From Anaerolineales bacterium (GTDB lineage: Bacteria; Chloroflexota; Anaerolineae; Anaerolineales; UBA4823), in the NCBI GenBank assembly GCA_022865865.1, contig JALHTN010000517.1:1-7642 (forward strand): a DNA stretch of 7,642 nucleotides, written 5' to 3'. Shown here piece by piece: positions 1-6,499 of this stretch. Within the stretch, counting starts at the first letter, position 1. Each line of letters opens with the position of its first letter. The notes beneath the pieces are model-generated. The model did no database searches and was not told where the DNA came from. It worked only from the letters and a program-made list of their open reading frames with translations. Both the position numbers and the translations under genes were made by a program.

Positions 1-7
1 CACGCGT

Positions 8-33
8 ATTAGCTATCCTTCAGGACCGCTAAT
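8..33. repeat. Small inverted repeat downstream of the CPBP gene
   Basis: ATTAGC (8-13) pairs with GCTAAT (28-33), and TCC/GGA can pair inside (16-18 with 23-25). It lies about 30 bases past the stop codon of the minus-strand protease gene. No T-run follows on either strand, so it is not a convincing intrinsic terminator. Confidence 0.3.
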
Positions 34-63
34 CCTTTACGGCGTCAACTGCCGGCCTGATCC

Positions 64-867
64 CTACACTATTCCCAGCACGCCCAAGATTGCCGCGGGG
101 AGGATAACGTATTGAAAAGAATGGATGATGATTGACATCCAGGTACTGCGAAACCGCTTAGCCGGAAGGGCCAAAGCAAAGATACCAACGAGGATACTTC
201 CCGGTATCTGCCAAGGCTGATGCCAGTGGTAGCCCCCAAAAAGCACGCCGTTTGCCACCCAGTCCCACTTGCCGAAAACACCTTCCATCTTTGGTAGTAG
301 AACACCCCGGAAGATAAACTCTTCTCCCAAAATATTGAATACTGCCAAAAGGAGGAACAACCCTAAAAACACCCAATCACCCACCAACTGGGCTTGAATT
401 TCAGGTTGTTGTAGAAATTCCCCAATGTTGCCATCGGGCGGCGCGGCGAAGACTGGGAATAATGAGACGAACCAGCGATCCCAAAGCGGCGGTGAAAGGG
501 ACCAAATGATAAAGATAAGCAGAATGAATGGTATCAACCATAGCCACAGCTTACGGCGGGACTCGCCGGTTTTAGGGTCTCGCGGCGTGTTGAGCCACAA
601 ACGCTGCCGGATGGTCGCCCAGTGCAGGTTGCCTCTTTCACGGTAAACGATGATCAGGGACAGGACGAACTGCCATATCAAGCCCACTGAGAGCAGTCCC
701 AGCTTGATTTTTCCCACCCCTATTGGATCCGTTTCAAAATCAGGCGCTATCGCTGGTTTCACGACATAAGCCAGGATGACCATCGGCGCGACTACAGCGA
801 CCCAGATGCCCAGGATTTTGGCTAGCGAGTATTGCTCGTTCGATTGAGTTGAAGTTGAGTTGGTCAT
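64..867 (-). CDS. CPBP-family intramembrane metalloprotease (CAAX protease/Abi type)
   Basis: This is a 267-residue multi-pass membrane protein. Hydrophobic segments lie at about residues 17-40, 55-75, 107-124, 167-187, 205-238 and 243-265. Family signatures seen are E182-E183-x3-R187 (GEEFIFRG), then F210-x3-H214 (FGGYH, followed by H216), then a last-helix His at H249 (IIIHSFQY). These Glu and His residues form the metal site in CPBP proteases, which cleave or process membrane-associated substrates; some act in bacteriocin self-immunity. The substrate here is unknown. The common Asn four residues after the last His is Tyr (Y253), so activity is likely but not certain. The ATG at 867 is preceded by AAAAGGAAAAAGAAA, an acceptable ribosome-binding site. 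The gene stands alone, with no co-directional partner within 900 bases, and repeat copy C1 lies upstream. Family assignment is secure; biological role is not. Confidence 0.9.
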   Translation of the reverse strand: MTNSTSTQSNEQYSLAKILGIWVAVVAPMVILAYVVKPAIAPDFETDPIGVGKIKLGLLSVGLIWQFVLSLIIVYRERGNLHWATIRQRLWLNTPRDPKTGESRRKLWLWLIPFILLIFIIWSLSPPLWDRWFVSLFPVFAAPPDGNIGEFLQQPEIQAQLVGDWVFLGLFLLLAVFNILGEEFIFRGVLLPKMEGVFGKWDWVANGVLFGGYHWHQPWQIPGSILVGIFALALPAKRFRSTWMSIIIHSFQYVILPAAILGVLGIV

Positions 868-1189
868 TTTCTTTTTCCTTTTTTGCCTGATTAACGGTCC
901 ATCGTTTCAGACTTGATTTAGTTGAAGCCAATCAAAATAAACACCTCCTTCTGCATAATAATCCTTCGTTTCAGCATGGCCTATAATGGAGCATGAGATG
1001 CGCTTTTCTCTCAATTGGGGTTGGATATATTTTCTGGAACACAATTAATGCCATCCCAGTTATTCTCAGAAAGGGAGATGGCAGAGACATGATTACTCTC
1101 CTTTATATTTTGGATTACTCAGTACATTAGGAAAAATATTCCTAATCAGTATACAAGCTATTTTTTTCTCACACAAGTACAAACGCGCT
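868..1189. other. Intergenic region upstream of the CPBP gene
   Basis: No gene is supported here. The one notable signal is a near-perfect Shine-Dalgarno site on the minus strand (AGAAGGAGGTG, 942-952). It is spaced for a TTG at 935-933 that opens only a five-codon frame ending in TAA, and it is too far from the protease ATG at 867 to serve it. No confident promoter was found on either strand. Confidence 0.5.
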
Positions 1190-1613
1190 CTCTGTGCAAT
1201 ATAGTTGTGTGATAAGTGTGTTCCGGAATTGAAGCAAGATTTCCAACTACATGACGAAAAATCCACCCCCGTCCGGTGGACATGTGGTTATAAATGATGT
1301 TGGCCGACATCAAAAGTGAACATAGGGGGGGCATTACAATTGAATACCTAATCTCTTGATGCTGGTTCCGTGGGATTGTGGTCAAGAATGAGGAGAATAG
1401 ATTTTTTTTGAGCCAAAGTCAACACAAAAGTATTGGGGTTGCCAGTTACGACAACCCCAACATCTGTGTGCTAGATTAGATGATGTCCAATAAGAACATC
1501 GTAGCAGATTAGATGTAAACAAACCAAGGCCGATTAATAATTGACCCTTTTCAGATATGTGTAAACACAATGGTTATGCTTATATTGATGACTCTCAATT
1601 GCATTCTACCGCC
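1190..1613 (+). repeat. Dispersed repeat, copy C1 (fullest copy)
   Basis: This is a non-coding block that recurs at 3988-4420 (C3) and in part at 2735-2820 (C2) and 6239-6445 (C4), all in the same orientation. Shared landmarks in order: GTGCAATATA at the left edge; GTGTGATAAGTGTGTTCC; GCAAGATTTCCA; CCCCCGTC then GGTGGACATGTGG (1275-1287); ATGATGTTGGCCGACATC; AAAAGTGAACAT plus a G-run; TTGAATACCTAAT. In C1 and C3 these are followed by a GGGGTTG/CAACCCC hairpin (1435-1441 with 1452-1458), ATCTGTGTGC, GATGATGTCCA and TCAATTGC near 1595. TGGACAT (1277-1283) and ATGTCCA (1483-1489) are inverted to each other. No ORF is conserved between copies. Exact ends are estimated by eye. Confidence 0.8.
1435..1458. 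repeat. Conserved hairpin in repeat C1
   Basis: GGGGTTG (1435-1441) and CAACCCC (1452-1458) form a perfect 7-bp inverted repeat around the ten-base loop CCAGTTACGA. Copy C3 has the identical loop at 4260-4269, with one mismatch in the stem. There is no T-run, so it is not an intrinsic terminator. Confidence 0.65.
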
Positions 1614-1793
1614 AACATCAATGGTTAAGATTGCAGAGAGCAGCGCCGCAATTTTAACTACTGCATGCTCTTGTTATGTGCATGTTCCTTTGACCAAATT
1701 ACTATATTTTTGTAAAAATCTGTAATCGCAAAGCTGTATTTTCTGACATATATTCATCTAATAGATCAACAATGGAAAACATCTTCTCAAACA

Positions 1794-2492
1794 CTAACTT
1801 GACGTTTTGATAGCGAGCGCCGAGGGCGTCCGGCAGCCAACAATCGCTGGTGCCTCGTGGATGAGTTCGTTATTCTCGAGAGCCTCCACCATGAACAGGG
1901 CAAAGTCCACGCGGCGCGTGATGTTGCTCTCGAGGATGGGGTCGCCGACGTGCTTGCTCCACACTGGTAGGCCCTGGCTCTCACCCTCTTCGAGGTCGCT
2001 CCCACGCACGACCGTCCATAGGGTGTCGCTGGCAAATATCTGCCGGCACGCTTCCACCTGGTCGTCGATGTCCACGGCGCGAAATAGCCGTCCGAGCCAG
2101 CTGGTGGCCTTGAGAACCGCTTTAAAGCCCCGCGAGTATAAGTCCTGGCCGTCCCGCGTAATATGCCAGCCGCAAGAGAATATGAGGCGCGCGCCCGGGC
2201 GCGCCTGGTCGAGCACCGCCTGGGCCGTTCCCGACGAGTATTGGTGAACCCCCCAAGGCACCAGCACGGTGAGCACCCCGTCACATCCTGCGACTGCCTT
2301 TTTGATAACCTGGCGGTTGTTCGTCGCTCCTGGAATGATGGTGATGCGCCCCTTGAACGCGTCGAGTTTACCCACGCTGCTCTCACGACAAACGCCAACC
2401 ACCTCGTAGCCCCGATCCAGCGCGTGCTGCACCATGTACTGCCCGAGTTTACCGGATGCCCCCACGATACAAACATTCTTCATATTCATCAT
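1794..2492 (-). CDS. Atypical SDR/NmrA-like NAD(P)-binding oxidoreductase
   Basis: This 232-residue protein starts with a Rossmann fold: a beta strand, then G11-A-S-G14-K-L-G17 (GxxGxxG), then a second strand ending VVGVCRE, where R36 suits the NADP phosphate. That matches the NAD(P)H-binding/NmrA-like extended SDR group. Some members are oxidoreductases and others are redox sensors without catalysis. The classical YxxxK pair is not obvious, so the reaction cannot be stated. The open frame extends to 2627, but I place the start at 2492 (ATGATGAATATG) because GAGAGGATCAAT sits directly upstream and the extension reads as non-coding. Base use is strikingly GC-rich, with strong third-position G/C, against AT-rich flanks; this suggests transfer from a higher-GC genome. 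It is a single gene between repeats C1 and C2. Confidence 0.82.
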   Translation of the reverse strand: MMNMKNVCIVGASGKLGQYMVQHALDRGYEVVGVCRESSVGKLDAFKGRITIIPGATNNRQVIKKAVAGCDGVLTVLVPWGVHQYSSGTAQAVLDQARPGARLIFSCGWHITRDGQDLYSRGFKAVLKATSWLGRLFRAVDIDDQVEACRQIFASDTLWTVVRGSDLEEGESQGLPVWSKHVGDPILESNITRRVDFALFMVEALENNELIHEAPAIVGCRTPSALAIKTSS

Positions 2493-2580
2493 ATTGATCC
2501 TCTCGCGTTCTCCAGGAATACGGCCATGGTTGTGGCGCGTAATCCAAGCACTCCACTGACTAGCGTAAATATATGATCTG

Positions 2581-2586
2581 ATTATA
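2581..2586 (-). promoter_or_regulatory. Possible -10 element for the SDR-like gene
   Basis: The minus strand carries a perfect TATAAT here, in AT-rich DNA about 90 bases upstream of the chosen start codon. No good -35 hexamer is found at the right spacing, so this is a weak call based on one hexamer. Confidence 0.3.
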
Positions 2587-2734
2587 AAGCTCTTACAAAA
2601 ACAGTATTTATAATGACATCTTTCCAAGTCTTTATCTTAATGAACTACCCCTATTCGCAGAGGCACTTGACGGGTTGATAACCAAATTTATTGATGCAAT
2701 ATCTCTTCTTTGGAATATTATACAATCATCTGTT

Positions 2735-2820
2735 GTGCGATAAGTGAAGCTCTCAATAAGAGCAAGATTTCCACCTTCAACAAGATAAAATCACCCCCGT
2801 GTGGTGGACACGTGGTTTCT
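2735..2820 (+). repeat. Dispersed repeat, copy C2 (truncated)
   Basis: Only the left part of the repeat is present: TGCGATAAGTG, GCAAGATTTCCA, CACCCCCGTGTGGTGGACA and CGTGG (GGTGGACACGTGG at 2803-2815). Similarity to C1 and C3 stops at a run of T residues near 2821. The copy lies directly upstream of the decayed nuclease-like gene and between two oppositely oriented genes. Confidence 0.7.
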
Positions 2821-2875
2821 ATTTTTTTTCACATGATATAAGTAGTGTATCGCTATATCAGGATTAGGAGAGTAG

Positions 2876-3281
2876 ATGACCTTTGAAATCTTCTGAAGTA
2901 TTCTTTCAGATTTTGATCCTACTGAGACGAATTACCCCCCAACAATTCTCTATAACGAGGGCTGGTTTTTGAGGTTGATTGTTGATTGGTTCTCAAAATC
3001 TGGTCTCCCTAATCATTTTCTTTCATTTCCAACAGATAGTAATTGGTTCTCTGATGCTCGCCTTCCTTCCGAGGTTCAGGGGTGATCCATTAGGTGAATC
3101 ACAAACCAACGCTGATAGTGTTATTGGTCATTTCATAATTGGAAGTAAAGGCAAGACAGATCTAAAATTGATACCAGATGCCACGCATTTCGTTGTTCTT
3201 GAAGCAAAGCTGTATAGCGGATTATCTGGAAATCGAACCAGAGTAGTCCAATCAGCTACTACAACTTGTTATGCATCCTGA
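2876..3281 (+). pseudogene. Decayed PD-(D/E)XK-nuclease-like gene
   Basis: AGGAGAG precedes an ATG at 2876. The frame reads MTFEIF, hits TGA at 2894-2896, then continues as good protein sequence (for example ILYNEGWFLRLIVDWFS and SNWFSDARLPS) to TGA at 3083. The next frame takes over near 3060-3072: FLPRFRGDPLGES, VIGHFIIGSKGKTDL, IPDATHFVVLEAKLYSGL. It then loses recognisable sequence after about 3220 and stops at 3281. D (3159-3161) followed 14 residues later by E-A-K (3201-3209) fits a PD-(D/E)XK nuclease active site; the larger family looks like uncharacterised proteins I recall but cannot name. A premature stop, a +1 frame change and a missing C-terminus indicate a pseudogene. It is the only broken gene between the repeats and points opposite to its neighbours, overlapping the ligase gene tail to tail. 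Confidence 0.7.
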
Positions 3282-3886
3282 TCACACAAGCGAAACTCCC
3301 GCATTTCAATAATGCGTGAATCCTCGGGAATACTTGTCCGTTTTCCTGTCGCCCACTCAAGAATTACATCTGGGATCTTTGTCAAATGCAGCTTATCAAC
3401 CGAAATGCAAAAGGGGAGGGGCAGTTCCTTCGCCTGACGCCATGCTGCATCGTATCGCTCTCGATCAAGGTTTGATTCTTGTGGATTGTCCCAATCGTAG
3501 GTAGAATCCTCGTTTATGAACAATCCAAGGCTAAGATGAGGCACAAATTCAATGTCGTCCCTTCGATATTCCGCCAGGATCCCTGTATAAAGAGCCTTAT
3601 ACAAATTCTTGACCCGTTCTTCACCTTCTATTAGTGTAAGAAACAGCCAATGATCATTGGACTTTTGAAAACCACCCAATAGGATCTCAAAAGAACTCAA
3701 ATCACTCAAGACATCCTGAATGTGGCTGATCAGTCTTCCTTCTCCTATGCTTCCTGGTATGGGAAATAGTACTGTGATATGTGGTTTCGCAAAAGCAAAA
3801 GTAGGATCATACTTCTTCCTTACCGAATTGATTGACGCTGACAACTCCGCACTGAGTTGTGGATAGATACTCAAGGCGTAAAACAT
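3269..3886 (-). CDS. 2'-5' RNA ligase family protein (2H phosphoesterase)
   Basis: This is a 205-residue cytoplasmic protein with both hallmark motifs of the 2H superfamily: H36-I-T38-V (KPHITVLF) and H117-L-S119-L (PHLSLGLF), about 80 residues apart. The length is typical for LigT/YjcG-like proteins. Family members ligate RNA ends through 2'-5' bonds or hydrolyse cyclic phosphates and related nucleotides (phosphodiesterase activity); the physiological substrate here is unknown. The frame is open to 3979, but the ATG at 3886 is chosen because GGAGG lies eight bases upstream and homologous N-termini begin close to such an MFYALSIYP-like strand. A perfect TATAAT lies upstream at 3971-3976. The 3' end overlaps the end of the decayed nuclease-like gene on the other strand, and no terminator is visible. 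Family call is firm; function is open. Confidence 0.9.
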   Translation of the reverse strand: MFYALSIYPQLSAELSASINSVRKKYDPTFAFAKPHITVLFPIPGSIGEGRLISHIQDVLSDLSSFEILLGGFQKSNDHWLFLTLIEGEERVKNLYKALYTGILAEYRRDDIEFVPHLSLGLFINEDSTYDWDNPQESNLDRERYDAAWRQAKELPLPFCISVDKLHLTKIPDVILEWATGKRTSIPEDSRIIEMREFRLCDQDA

Positions 3887-3970
3887 ACTATTGACCTCCG
3901 AGTAAGGTTTCTCCAGTGTCAAAAAGGATAAAAAAGTAAAACCTTTTCGGTAAATTCTCGATTGAGACAC

Positions 3971-3997
3971 ATTATACATTCAATATATTTGTGACAA
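3971..3997 (-). promoter_or_regulatory. Promoter of the 2H phosphoesterase gene
   Basis: On the minus strand, TTGTCA (3992-3997) and a perfect TATAAT (3971-3976) are separated by 15 bases, slightly short but usable. The -35 half lies in the left edge of repeat copy C3 (TGTGACAAATGTGTTCC), so the repeat appears to contribute part of this promoter. The 5' untranslated region would be about 80 bases. Confidence 0.5.
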
Positions 3998-4420
3998 ATG
4001 TGTTCCTCAACAAAAGCAAGACCTACACCATCAAGACGATAAATTCACCCCCGTCTGGTAGACATGTGGTTATATATGATGCAGGCCAACATCAAAAGTG
4101 AACATGGGGAGCCTTCGAAATTGAATATCTGATTCCTAATGCCTGTCCCCCCTGGGTACCGGTCGGTCATCAGGGAGCAGGGTGCAGGCTTGTGTGCCAC
4201 TTGCATCTTGAGGTTCTGTCCATCAGTGGAGGTGAGTTCAGCCTAGCGAAAAGGGGCTGCCAGTTACGACAACCCCATAATCTGTGTGCCATGCTAAGTT
4301 AGATGATGTCCACTAAGAACACGATGGCATATTTGAATCGATCATCTACTCAGGGCGGAATTTACTGAATGTAACCCCTATTATGTTTATTTAGTTGGTT
4401 ATCAATTGCTTTCTATTGGT
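3988..4420 (+). repeat. Dispersed repeat, copy C3
   Basis: This copy matches C1 from TGTGACAAATGTGTTCC through CACCCCCGTC, GGTAGACATGTGG (4057-4069), GCCAACATCAAAAGTGAACAT and TTGAATAT. It then matches GGGGCTG/CAACCCC (4253-4259 with 4270-4276), ATCTGTGTGC, AGATGATGTCCA (4301-4312) and TCAATTGC (4402-4409). Between the halves it carries a GC-richer segment (TACCGGTCGG, GGGAGCAGGGTGCAGG, GTGCCACTTGCATC) that is also present in C4 but not in C1. C1 and C4 are therefore differently deleted forms of the same unit. Confidence 0.8.
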
Positions 4421-4430
4421 CGAAATTGAG

Positions 4431-4480
4431 GGGGTCCGCGGGTCATTTACCCACCGTTACCGCTCGACGCGGGGTTAGGC
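4431..4480. other. GC-rich foldable block downstream of the propeller gene
   Basis: This short block stands out from AT-rich surroundings. CCGCG (4436-4440) can pair with CGCGG (4468-4472), or GGGT (4440-4443) with ACCC (4449-4452). It lies 70-120 bases past the stop of the minus-strand gene and outside the repeat. No adjoining T-run is suitably placed, so it is not called a terminator. Confidence 0.3.
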
Positions 4481-4552
4481 TGATATGGTTTTTTAAAATC
4501 TGCTAATACAACGCTTTCTTTTGGTTTTCACGCATTTGGAATCTCATACATA

Positions 4553-5860
4553 CTAGCGCATCACTAGAGGCAGATACACACGATACCCGATCATCCGTCC
4601 AACGATATCAACTCCACCAGCACTGCCACAAGAATCTTGCCAACTACCTAGGGCGGTTGACATCCCGATGGCAATATCTGGTTGCCCCCTGTCACAAACC
4701 GTTGGAGTATTACCATATTTGGATAAATCAAACTCGGGGTTTGTAAAGCCAGTGTTGCTAACTTGCATCCCGAATATATCGGTGTTTCCACTCAGTCCTC
4801 GCACCCAAGAGACGAGATAACCACCCCAGGTTTCACTTTCGCTAATAGTCGGATCAAACTCGCGCTGCCCGGGGGTTTGAGCAATATTAATGAGCAATAC
4901 TGGTTGACCTTGCTGGTTAACCATATAGCCGCGCACATCACCTGCCGTATCGTTCCATTTGTCGTTAAAAACAACAAGGTAAGGCATCGTTTGATTAAGG
5001 TGATACGCTGCTACAGAAGGGTTGTACTGGTCGTTTCCGGAACTATCGATAGAGGCTTCCGCTAAAAGGACACCATTAGCTGTGATCCGCCGTCCGAACA
5101 CGTCGTAATTTCCTCCTCCACCAGGCTGGCGGGTAAAGACCACCAAAAATTCGTTCATATTTAAATTATAAGCAATATCGGGATCTAAATTGTAATCACT
5201 GTTATGGGCGATGGGAAGACGGCTAGCAATTGTTTCACCACCACCATCTCCGCCACCTGCAGTGCCTGCTACGCGTTGCCCTTCAACTCTGTTAATCGTA
5301 GTAGGTGGAGGCGGGATGTTTTCCCAAACAACAAGAAACTCATCGTAATTGGGATGTGTGTTATAGGCAACCGCGGGGCTGTGTTCCGTTTCATTGAGGT
5401 TGAAGGCGATGGGAAATTCAGAGCCAAGCGGCCCGGTGAAATCTACTCGGCGCGCATAAACATCATAATCGGTGGATACCCATTTATCGTATACGATTAG
5501 GTAAGTGTTATTTTTTGGATTGAAGGCCAACTCTGGTGAATTGCCTTCAGCTACAAAAAACCAGCTTAATAATTTGCCCTGCTCAGAAATACGCTGCGCG
5601 TAAATATCGTCAGTCACGGACCTTCCATTTTGCCACACCACAAGATACTCTCTATGTAATGGGTCATAAGCCACTGCTGGTTTGATTTCGTCGATTGGAG
5701 CTGGGCTGAATGTGAATGGGTAGCCAATAACCGGATCGCTGGTGGTTGTGAATGGCTTAGTATTCAAGATGTCTTGTGCCGCAGCTTGTTGAAAGCCCCA
5801 CAAAACTAATGCGCCCCCTAAGATTAGCAAAACTCTCCAAATCGATCTTTTGTGGAACAT
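4553..5860 (-). CDS. Secreted seven-repeat beta-propeller-like protein
   Basis: This is a 435-residue protein with an N-terminal signal peptide: basic MFHKR, a hydrophobic core at about 7-22, and probable cleavage after the Ala run near residue 28. Seven repeats begin near residues 61, 109, 162, 227, 281, 337 and 394. Each resembles PxVAY, (E)YLVVW, D(I/V)YARR(I/V) and then Gly. Four strands per unit and seven units suggest a seven-bladed beta-propeller, probably a binding or scaffold domain outside the cell. No catalytic motif is seen. A Gly-rich loop (about 199-208) interrupts repeat 3, and C389/C411 could form a disulfide. The protein ends VYLPLVMR, a C-terminal ending I associate with exported Chloroflexota proteins, perhaps a sorting signal. 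The start at 5860 is chosen over 5911 because AGGAGGAAGA precedes it and the signal peptide then begins properly. It is a single gene. Confidence 0.85.
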   Translation of the reverse strand: MFHKRSIWRVLLILGGALVLWGFQQAAAQDILNTKPFTTTSDPVIGYPFTFSPAPIDEIKPAVAYDPLHREYLVVWQNGRSVTDDIYAQRISEQGKLLSWFFVAEGNSPELAFNPKNNTYLIVYDKWVSTDYDVYARRVDFTGPLGSEFPIAFNLNETEHSPAVAYNTHPNYDEFLVVWENIPPPPTTINRVEGQRVAGTAGGGDGGGETIASRLPIAHNSDYNLDPDIAYNLNMNEFLVVFTRQPGGGGNYDVFGRRITANGVLLAEASIDSSGNDQYNPSVAAYHLNQTMPYLVVFNDKWNDTAGDVRGYMVNQQGQPVLLINIAQTPGQREFDPTISESETWGGYLVSWVRGLSGNTDIFGMQVSNTGFTNPEFDLSKYGNTPTVCDRGQPDIAIGMSTALGSWQDSCGSAGGVDIVGRMIGYRVYLPLVMR

Positions 5861-6238
5861 TCTTCCTCCTATTGGGTGAGAAAATAATTGCTGGAAAAAA
5901 TCTTGAATCAAAAGATACTTTAGGCAATCGATACGAGAGGGAAAATTGGGTTAGCGGATCATGGGTTACAACTCACCTTAGGTTAAAGACTTGACTCATA
6001 TCAACTCCGGTTAAGATAAGTGACTATATATTGAAACGAACTTTTTAATCTCAGGCAACTATTTAATCAGCCTATCTGGTTGATTAGCCAACAAATTACT
6101 GCTGTAATTCAACGAAACCCATATTTTCCGAATCAAATTTACAGCTTACTACGGATATAGTTATCCATCCTGAACCAATGTATGAAACGAGGTTAGCGGT
6201 GGTTTTGTAAGCTAATACAAGTATATAGAAGAAACTTT
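5861..6238. other. AT-rich intergenic region upstream of the propeller gene
   Basis: No gene is supported. It contains a 9-bp hairpin (TAATCAGCC at 6064-6072 with GGTTGATTA at 6078-6086, one G-T wobble, five-base loop) without an adjoining T-run. It must hold the promoter of the propeller gene, but no pair of hexamers is convincing. Confidence 0.5.
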
Positions 6239-6445
6239 CTCAGTGCAATATAAATCCGATACTTTCACCTGGATTTCCCCGGTGTGGTGGACAGGTGGTT
6301 ATAAATGATGTTGGCTGATTTCAAAAGTGAATATAGGGGGTCTTTACTATTGAACACCTAATCCCTTGATGTTGGTATCCCAGACGTACCGGTCGGGCAT
6401 CCGGGAGCAACGTGTAGGGCCTCGTGCCACCTCCATCCTGTAGCC
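6239..6445 (+). repeat. Dispersed repeat, copy C4 (right part missing)
   Basis: It shares CTCAGTGCAATATA at the left edge with C1, then GGTGGACAGGTGG (6286-6298), TTATAAATGATGTTGGC, TTTCAAAAGTGAATATA plus a G-run, and TTGAACACCTAATCC. It also shares TACCGGTCGGGCATC, GGGAGCA and GTGCCACCTCCATC with C3. Similarity ends near 6445, just before a terminator and a different sequence class, so the right third of the unit is absent. Confidence 0.75.
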
Positions 6446-6471
6446 ATACGCACGGTAATCCATTCAACTAG

Positions 6472-6499
6472 CCCGTCTCTTCGGAGGCGGGGTTTTTTT
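6472..6499 (+). terminator. Intrinsic terminator upstream of a small ORF
   Basis: CCCGTCTC (6472-6479) pairs with GAGGCGGG (6484-6491) through a UUCG tetraloop with one G-U pair, followed by seven T residues (6493-6499). It sits 10 bases before a perfect Shine-Dalgarno site. It could end transcription coming from the left, or attenuate the small ORF. Confidence 0.85.

Noticed and set aside
1158..1570. Minus-strand ORFs of 62-75 codons inside repeat C1
   Set aside because: They are not conserved in C3 or C4, where stops interrupt the same frames, and they lack ribosome-binding sites.
1807..2576. Long plus-strand and second minus-strand frames across the SDR-like gene
   Set aside because: They are shadows caused by the high GC content of the real minus-strand gene; their translations are Arg/Ser-rich without motifs.
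2866..2880. AGGAGAGTAGATGA resembling the start of a tetrahydrofolate riboswitch
   Set aside because: The match is only a ribosome-binding site plus ATG; the rest of the riboswitch core is absent and an open frame follows.
3215..3281. GNRTRV peptide and TTCGATT on the minus strand, suggesting a tRNA T arm
   Set aside because: The stem around the loop is imperfect and no anticodon or acceptor arm can be found; the sequence fits the decayed end of the nuclease-like gene.
4474..4480. GTTAGGC, matching the integron attC core GTTRRRY, near the end of the propeller gene
   Set aside because: A partner RYYYAAC at a plausible attC distance was not found, and equivalent sites are absent beside the other genes, so an integron cassette array is not supported.
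1190..6445. CRISPR array
   Set aside because: The repeats are hundreds of bases long, imperfect, and spaced 0.9-2 kb apart with genes between, with no short regular repeat-spacer pattern.
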